A stretch of 64,000 bases of DNA from Chryseobacterium sp. MYb7. Lineage in GTDB: Bacteria > Bacteroidota > Bacteroidia > Flavobacteriales > Weeksellaceae. Positions 59,476 through 64,000 of this stretch are shown here, piece by piece. The position numbers were made by a program, and so were the translations under genes. The notes under the pieces are model-generated. The model was not told the origin of the DNA. It ran no database searches and worked only from the letters and a program-made list of their open reading frames with translations. The first letter of the stretch is position 1. Every line of letters starts with the position of its first letter. The DNA is taken from contig NZ_PCOU01000013.1 in assembly GCF_002979455.1 (NCBI RefSeq), positions 62,001 to 126,000 of the forward strand, read 5' to 3'.

Positions 59476-60186
59476 TCAAATGATTATTTTAAATAAAAGT
59501 ATAAAGAGGTAAATTAATCCTGCAGCAACCAGTAGAAAGGTAAAGATCATAACATATTCAAATATTCCAAATTCAGTTTTTTGTGGCTCCGAAGTAAGAT
59601 TATACTGCTCAATTGTCTGCGGGCTTATTTTCAGATCCGGACGAAAGTGTTGAACACCTTTTAAAAACTGACGGTACAGATCATATTTGTTGTTCAGAAT
59701 CAACAGTTCAAAATTAAAATCAATAGTTGTTGGCACAATTTCACCTGCTTTATTTTTCAGATAGACCTGCAATGTCGTTTTGCCGTGTTTTACGGGCTGG
59801 GTGTTGTATACATGTACATCGTTAGAAGAATTTTGACCTGGCTGAAGGTCTTTATACAATATTGTTTCAATGATTACATTGCGATTGTTGTAGAAAATAA
59901 CACCTTCTTGATCCACAACGGCTTTTCGTATTTTTTGTTTTTTTCGGTAAGTTAAAACCATTATCAAAGCGATGCAGCAAAATATAAGAAGAATCTGAGC
60001 AATAAGAAGTGTGAAAAAAATGCCAAGATCATGTTCTAAATATTGCCTGAAATTATTGTAAATAAGATCGAAAACAAAGCCAATTACCGTAATAATCAGA
60101 ATGACAGCGATCCACATGATTCCCATTAGAAAATAAGTAATGGGTTTATTGATTTTAGATTCTGTAATCTGGAATTTTTCTGTCAT
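59476..60186 (-). CDS. Membrane protein of unknown family, paralogue B
   Basis: 236 residues. Two N-terminal membrane helices (about 17-40 and 55-83) are followed by a soluble domain with AVVDQEGVIFYNNRNVIIETILYKDL and FLKGVQHFRPDLKISPQTIEQY; one C-terminal helix (about 212-234) ends the protein. It shares this layout and the motifs VVDxxGxxFYNxRN...ILYxxL and FRPDLKI with the gene directly upstream (gap of one base), so they are tandem paralogues. The soluble part resembles a PH-like fold in length and strand pattern, but that is a guess. Function unknown. Confidence 0.75.
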   Translation of the reverse strand: MTEKFQITESKINKPITYFLMGIMWIAVILIITVIGFVFDLIYNNFRQYLEHDLGIFFTLLIAQILLIFCCIALIMVLTYRKKQKIRKAVVDQEGVIFYNNRNVIIETILYKDLQPGQNSSNDVHVYNTQPVKHGKTTLQVYLKNKAGEIVPTTIDFNFELLILNNKYDLYRQFLKGVQHFRPDLKISPQTIEQYNLTSEPQKTEFGIFEYVMIFTFLLVAAGLIYLFILLFKIII

Positions 60187-60187
60187 A

Positions 60188-60892
60188 TTAATGCTTTGTT
60201 TCAGTTAATAAAAAAACAAATCCACATATAATTGCCGTAATAACAAGTGCTGCCAGCATTAAAAGCCAGCCTCCTGTAGAAACCCCTTTGCTATTCACCT
60301 TCCAGGTTTCTGTATCGATAGAATAACTGCGGAAAACCAGGGGATCTATCTTTAAATCAGGACGGAAAGTAACAATACCATGCAGGAAATGAGCATACAG
60401 CATCGATTTATCTTTTACCACTTTCAGAGGTAAATTCATATCAATACGCCTTGCAATCTCCTCTTTTTTACCTGATAGAACTGTTACTTCCAATAAAGGA
60501 GCAATACCTGATCCCACAGGATTGACTGTGTAAATATCGAAATTCTGTTTTGAAGACCGGAGTTCTGTGTAGAGTATCTGATCCGTAATCTCATTTCTTG
60601 AATTGTAAAATAAAAGTCCGGTTTCATCAACCACGATTTTATGAGCTAATTTTTTCCTTTTAATCATATAAATGCGGATAGAAGGAATAAGGATAATCAA
60701 TAAAATTCCCCAGATGGCCAGAGTAGGGTACAGCATGGTTTCAAAACCTCTTGTGTAAATTCCGTAAGCAGGAACTAAAACGAAAAGCAAAGCGAAAGGA
60801 ATAAAGATCACAAAGAAAAGTACATTCAGAACAATAGTCATAAACTTGTTGGTTGAAGACTCAATTCTTTGGAATGAAGATTCTGTATTCAT
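60188..60892 (-). CDS. Membrane protein of unknown family, paralogue A
   Basis: 234 residues. Two N-terminal helices (IVLNVLFFVIFIPFALLFVLV; LAIWGILLIILIPSIRIYM), a soluble domain with IVVDETGLLFYNSRNEITDQILYTELRSS and FLHGIVTFRPDLKIDPLVFRSY, then a C-terminal helix (LLMLAALVITAIICGFVFLL). It is first of a two-gene unit with its paralogue (1-bp gap). Both lack catalytic motifs I know. Likely inner-membrane, with the about 110-residue soluble domain in one compartment. Confidence 0.75.
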   Translation of the reverse strand: MNTESSFQRIESSTNKFMTIVLNVLFFVIFIPFALLFVLVPAYGIYTRGFETMLYPTLAIWGILLIILIPSIRIYMIKRKKLAHKIVVDETGLLFYNSRNEITDQILYTELRSSKQNFDIYTVNPVGSGIAPLLEVTVLSGKKEEIARRIDMNLPLKVVKDKSMLYAHFLHGIVTFRPDLKIDPLVFRSYSIDTETWKVNSKGVSTGGWLLMLAALVITAIICGFVFLLTETKH

Positions 60893-60965
60893 TTTGTGAT
60901 GTTCATGGATAAAGGAACGAAAATAAGAAATTCCTTTTTTAGTTGCCTGTAGCAGTCAAAAAAAT

Positions 60966-60973
60966 TATCTTTG
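60966..60973 (+). promoter_or_regulatory. Candidate -7 box for the CPBP protease gene
   Basis: TATCTTTG (TAnnTTTG); a TTG stands 20 bp upstream (60943). ATG 27 bp downstream at 61001. Confidence 0.45.
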
Positions 60974-61000
60974 TTTCTAATAAACTTTTACAGAGAAAGG

Positions 61001-61831
61001 ATGGAAAATAGCAAATATCCGAAGTTTACGTTTACATGGTTTGGCGGTGTTGTTTTGGTGGTTGGATTATTCGTGGGAACAATGGCCGTTTCTTTATTCA
61101 GCACTTTTTGGAAAGTTGTTTTCAAGGAAAATCTTGAGCTTAAAGATTGGTTTCTTATGGTGGTGAATTCTGTAGGATTCCTTACAGCTATTGCCTTCTT
61201 CGATTTTTTTATTGTAAGACGTACTACCCAGAAGAAACTTAACTTCAATTTATCATCAGTCAATTTCTCTACCTATCTTCTCATCTTTCCAATGATGGCG
61301 GGAATGATGTTTATTGCTGAATTTATTGCTGCTCAGATTCCTACGACAGGTCCTTTTTTCGGTAAATTTTATGATTATTTTACTCAATTAATGAGCCAGC
61401 TGACTGATAATCCTATTGTAATGATTATCATGACAGTGATTATGGCTCCGATTTTTGAGGAAATTATATTCAGAGGAATTATCCAGAAAGGATTGATTAA
61501 TAAAGGAGTAGAACCTTGGAAAGCGATTTTGTACGCTTCCATTATTTTTGGAGTCGTTCATGGAAATCCTTGGCAATTCATCAGTGCAGTAATGCTGGGC
61601 TGTGTACTCGGATTGGTATATCATAAAACAAAATCTTTGCTGATGCCGATATTGCTGCATGCGTTTAATAATTTAACCCTGTCACTATTGGTTCTGTATG
61701 GTAAAGATGAAAGTTTTGCAAAAGTTTTGAATGTTTCAGAATGGCTGGTTTTAGGAGCGGGAATTGTACTTTTCTCTTTATTCTACTATCTGTTTATGAA
61801 AAAGTATAAAGTACATTATGCTGAAATGTAA
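61001..61831 (+). CDS. CPBP family intramembrane glutamic protease (Rce1/CAAX-like)
   Basis: 276 residues from the ATG at 61001 (MENSKYPKFTFTWFGG). A TTG at 60971 would add ten residues, but it lies inside the -7 box. About eight membrane helices. Motif 1 IFEEIIFRGIIQKGL carries the catalytic Glu pair and Arg; motif 2 IIFGVVHGNPWQF carries the His; the third site follows in LLMPILLHAFNNLTL (His, Asn). CPBP proteins cut substrates in the membrane or work in peptide maturation or immunity; no bacteriocin genes are nearby, so it is probably housekeeping. rdgB follows after 42 bp. Confidence 0.92.
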   Translation: MENSKYPKFTFTWFGGVVLVVGLFVGTMAVSLFSTFWKVVFKENLELKDWFLMVVNSVGFLTAIAFFDFFIVRRTTQKKLNFNLSSVNFSTYLLIFPMMAGMMFIAEFIAAQIPTTGPFFGKFYDYFTQLMSQLTDNPIVMIIMTVIMAPIFEEIIFRGIIQKGLINKGVEPWKAILYASIIFGVVHGNPWQFISAVMLGCVLGLVYHKTKSLLMPILLHAFNNLTLSLLVLYGKDESFAKVLNVSEWLVLGAGIVLFSLFYYLFMKKYKVHYAEM

Positions 61832-61873
61832 TTAGCCTAAGCTAAAAAAGTAAAATTGAAAATGAATATAGAA

Positions 61874-62449
61874 ATGGAATTATTAGTAGCTACACACAAC
61901 GAACATAAAAAAGAAGAAATTCAACAGATTCTGGGAAGTGATTGTGTTGTAAAAAGTCTTACCGATTACAATATTAACGAAGAAATTGTAGAAGATGGAG
62001 ACTCTTTTCATGCCAATGCTTTAATCAAAGCAAAATATTGCTTTGAAAAAACAGGAGTTCCAAGTTTGGGTGATGACAGTGGTCTTGTAGTAGAATCTTT
62101 AGACGGAAGACCGGGAATTTTCTCTGCCCGTTATGCCGGAGATCATGATTTCGCAAAAAATATCGAAAAAGTATTGGAAGAAATGCAGGATGTTGAAAAC
62201 AGAAAAGCTTATTTTGTGACTGTTCTGTGCTACTATGATGAAAACGGAGCGCAATATTTTGAAGGCAGAGTTCACGGAAATTTACTGACAGAAAATAAAG
62301 GTTTCAAAGGGTTCGGATATGATCCTATTTTTGTTCCTGTAGGATATGACAGAACCTTTGCAGAAATGGAACCGGCAGACAAAAATAAAATCAGTCACCG
62401 TAAACAGGCATTAGACCTATTTATGGATTTTTTAAAAGTGACTGATTAG
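61874..62449 (+). CDS. rdgB: XTP/dITP diphosphatase (RdgB/HAM1)
   Basis: 191 residues from the third in-frame start (ATG at 61874, MELLVATHNEHKKEEI), which puts the family's ATxN motif at its usual distance from the start. ATG at 61862 is also possible and adds four residues. Motifs: ATHNEHKKEEI, PSLGDDSGLVVESLDGRPGIFSARYAG, GFKGFGYDPIFVP, and the final KNKISHRKQAL. It hydrolyses non-canonical purine NTPs (dITP, XTP), keeping them out of DNA. rnz follows 69 bp on. Confidence 0.95.
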   Translation: MELLVATHNEHKKEEIQQILGSDCVVKSLTDYNINEEIVEDGDSFHANALIKAKYCFEKTGVPSLGDDSGLVVESLDGRPGIFSARYAGDHDFAKNIEKVLEEMQDVENRKAYFVTVLCYYDENGAQYFEGRVHGNLLTENKGFKGFGYDPIFVPVGYDRTFAEMEPADKNKISHRKQALDLFMDFLKVTD

Positions 62450-62492
62450 GTTTAAATATTAAAGGTAAAGCACCCATTTAGATTTTCTGTTG

Positions 62493-62500
62493 TACATTTG
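62493..62500 (+). promoter_or_regulatory. Candidate -7 box for rnz
   Basis: TACATTTG (TAnnTTTG), 18 bp before the TTG start codon of rnz. No -33 TTG at the right distance. Confidence 0.35.
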
Positions 62501-62518
62501 TTATCATAAATTATTGAT

Positions 62519-63433
62519 TTGAGTACTTATTTAACAATATTAGGCTTTAATTCTGCGATCCCAACCATCAACACATCACCCACAGCACAGCTGCTGGAAA
62601 TGGAAGAAAGACTCTTCCTGATAGATTGTGGAGAGGGTACGCAGGTACAGCTGAGAAAAGCAAAAGCAAGATTTTCAAAAATCAATCATATTTTTATTTC
62701 CCATCTTCATGGGGATCATTGTTTCGGGCTTCCGGGGCTTATTGCTTCTTTCCGTCTTTTAGGAAGAGATATGCCTTTGCATGTTTATGGTCCTAAAGGG
62801 ATTAAGAAGATGCTGGAAACCATTTTTCAGATTACGGAAACCCATCGTGGTTTTGAAGTGGTTTATCATGAGCTGGATAAAGATTATTCTGAAAAAATAT
62901 ATGAGGATAACAGAATAGAAGTATATACTATTCCGTTGGATCACAGGATTTACTGCAACGGTTATCTTTTTAAAGAAAAACCGAAAGACAGGCATCTTAA
63001 TATGAAAGAAATTGCCAAGTACAGCGAGATTGAAACCTGTGATTATCACAATATAAAAGCAGGAAAAGACTTTGTGCTGAGTGATGGTTATGTGCTTAAA
63101 AATGAAATTCTGACACTTGAGCCGGCTCCGTCTGTATCTTATGCATTCTGTAGTGATACCCGTTATCTTGAAAGCGTCATTCCGATTATTAAAAATGTAA
63201 CGGTTCTTTACCATGAATCCACATTTTTACATGATCTGAAGGAAATGGCAGATTATACAGGTCATACCACAGCATTGGAGGCAGCAACAATTGCTCAGAA
63301 AGCTCAGGTTGAAAAATTGATTTTAGGACATTTTTCCAACAGGTATGGAGATCTGACCGTGTTTACCGATGAAGCCAGAGAAATTTTCCCCAATACATTT
63401 TTACCAAAAGCATTGGAAAGTGTAAAGATCTAG
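62519..63433 (+). CDS. rnz: Ribonuclease Z (tRNA 3' processing), TTG start
   Basis: 304 residues, metallo-beta-lactamase fold. The zinc motif HLHGDH is at 62-67 (HIFISHLHGDHCFGLPGL). The RNase Z opening LTILGFNSAIPTINTSPTAQLL and FLIDCGEGTQVQLRKA are present, then SYAFCSDTRYLE, the later His/Asp ligands (VLYHESTFLHD; GHTTALEAA; LILGHFSNRY) and the C-terminal PKALE. It cuts the 3' trailer from tRNA precursors. It starts at TTG (STYLTILGF follows); no ATG is in frame near the conserved N-terminus. The next gene starts 1 bp after its stop. Confidence 0.94.
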   Translation: MSTYLTILGFNSAIPTINTSPTAQLLEMEERLFLIDCGEGTQVQLRKAKARFSKINHIFISHLHGDHCFGLPGLIASFRLLGRDMPLHVYGPKGIKKMLETIFQITETHRGFEVVYHELDKDYSEKIYEDNRIEVYTIPLDHRIYCNGYLFKEKPKDRHLNMKEIAKYSEIETCDYHNIKAGKDFVLSDGYVLKNEILTLEPAPSVSYAFCSDTRYLESVIPIIKNVTVLYHESTFLHDLKEMADYTGHTTALEAATIAQKAQVEKLILGHFSNRYGDLTVFTDEAREIFPNTFLPKALESVKI

Positions 63434-63434
63434 A

Positions 63435-64000
63435 ATGAATATGCTGAAATTTGAAGAACTCAGAGATTTTCTCAACGAAAAGGCAGATCAGTACAATGCT
63501 CCCGATTTTATTGAAAATGATCCGATACAGATTCCGCATCGTTTTTCTTTAAAACAGGACATCGAAATTGCAGGATTTCTTGTAGCCACCATCTCTTGGG
63601 GAAACAGGAAATCGATCATAAATTCCGCAGATAAAATGTTGGATATTATGGGAAATTCTCCCTATGATTTTGTGATGAATTATTCAGAGAAGGATCTGGA
63701 AACCATTCAGGATAAAAGTATTCACAGAACTTTTAATGGACAGGATTTTTCCTATTTCATCAGACAGTTCAACAGAATTTATAAAGAAAATGAAAGCCTG
63801 GAAAGTTTATTTAAAGTAAAAAAAGGAGAGCATAATTTTCTCCACGCAATAGAACGATTCAGAAATGGATTTCTGGAAACAGAAAAACACAGAAGTCATA
63901 AACACATCAGTTCACCTTACAAAAACTCTTCTGCCAAAAGGATTATTATGTTTTTAAGATGGATGGTGCGTCAAGATAAAAGAGGGGTAGACTTTGGAAT
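63435..64000 (+). CDS. DUF2400 / TIGR02757 family protein (3' end outside window)
   Basis: The frame is open from the ATG at 63435 (MNMLKFEELRDFLNEKADQY) to the window edge, giving 188 residues. The family pattern is visible: FIENDPIQIPHRFSLKQDIEIAGFLVATISWGNRKSIINSADKML, DFVMNYSEKDLETI, FSYFIRQFNRIY, SSPYKNSSAKRIIMFLRWMVRQDKRGVDFG. The family resembles helix-hairpin-helix DNA glycosylases in fold but has no proven activity. Its start is 1 bp behind the rnz stop, so the genes are translationally linked. Confidence 0.85.
   Translation, partial: MNMLKFEELRDFLNEKADQYNAPDFIENDPIQIPHRFSLKQDIEIAGFLVATISWGNRKSIINSADKMLDIMGNSPYDFVMNYSEKDLETIQDKSIHRTFNGQDFSYFIRQFNRIYKENESLESLFKVKKGEHNFLHAIERFRNGFLETEKHRSHKHISSPYKNSSAKRIIMFLRWMVRQDKRGVDFG

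Overview
This window is chromosomal DNA of a Bacteroidota bacterium, most probably a flavobacterium of the Chryseobacterium type (Weeksellaceae). The evidence is low GC content, a SusC/SusD pair, secreted proteins with type IX secretion (T9SS) C-terminal sorting domains, an archaeal-type prolyl-tRNA synthetase, a fused-type 2-oxoacid dehydrogenase E1, intrinsic terminators at most gene ends, few purine-rich Shine-Dalgarno sites, and several -7 promoter boxes of the flavobacterial form TAnnTTTG. I see no rRNA, tRNA, CRISPR array, insertion sequence or prophage. Both window ends cut genes: a DedA protein on the left and a DUF2400/TIGR02757 protein on the right.

Layout. 1-4.7 kb: DedA, a lipoprotein esterase, a class C beta-lactamase-fold hydrolase, a TPR protein and a DUF808 membrane protein. 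4.8-11.2 kb (minus strand): dnaJ and grpE (chaperone partners of DnaK), the Nramp transporter mntH with a probable metal-responsive operator, a DUF937-OmpA fusion, and proS. 11.3-13.9 kb: a Gly/aromatic-rich lipoprotein and a FadL-like outer-membrane protein. 13.9-18.3 kb: a SusD/SusC pair. 18.6-27.3 kb: a ZIP transporter coupled to a methyltransferase, a THUMP rRNA methyltransferase followed by a decayed tandem duplication, an SDR/AraC pair, a GT2 glycosyltransferase, and a trans-sulfuration enzyme divergent from an Lrp regulator. 27.3-34.1 kb (minus): a serine hydrolase, a bestrophin channel, fused E1 alpha/beta, and a secreted subtilisin-like protease. 34.4-45.4 kb: dnaE with a fused proofreading exonuclease, then two large tandem T9SS cargo proteins. 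45.6-52.7 kb: a voltage-gated-type cation channel with a zinc ribbon and a previously uncalled 52-aa membrane peptide, Nif3, a coiled-coil protein, acyl-CoA ligase, and acyl-CoA dehydrogenase. 52.9-64 kb: a DUF4349 lipoprotein, an MBOAT/SGNH O-acylation pair, prfC, a small lipoprotein, a tandem pair of unknown membrane paralogues, a CPBP protease, rdgB, rnz, and the partial DUF2400 gene.

Most of the window is ordinary core genome. The observations most worth a second look are: (1) DnaE with an intact N-terminal DEDDh exonuclease and a PHP domain that has lost metal ligands; (2) a roughly 0.5-kb tandem duplication after the rRNA methyltransferase, whose second copy is frameshifted; (3) seven degenerate 11-bp repeats at helical spacing, plus a perfect palindrome, upstream of the MBOAT operon; (4) an operator-like palindrome abutting the mntH -7 box; (5) loss of zinc ligands in DnaJ (centre I) and in the Nif3-adjacent coiled-coil protein (all four cysteines); (6) the small membrane peptide downstream of the K+-type channel; and (7) two dispersed copies of a GGGCTTTAGCCC palindromic intergenic repeat.
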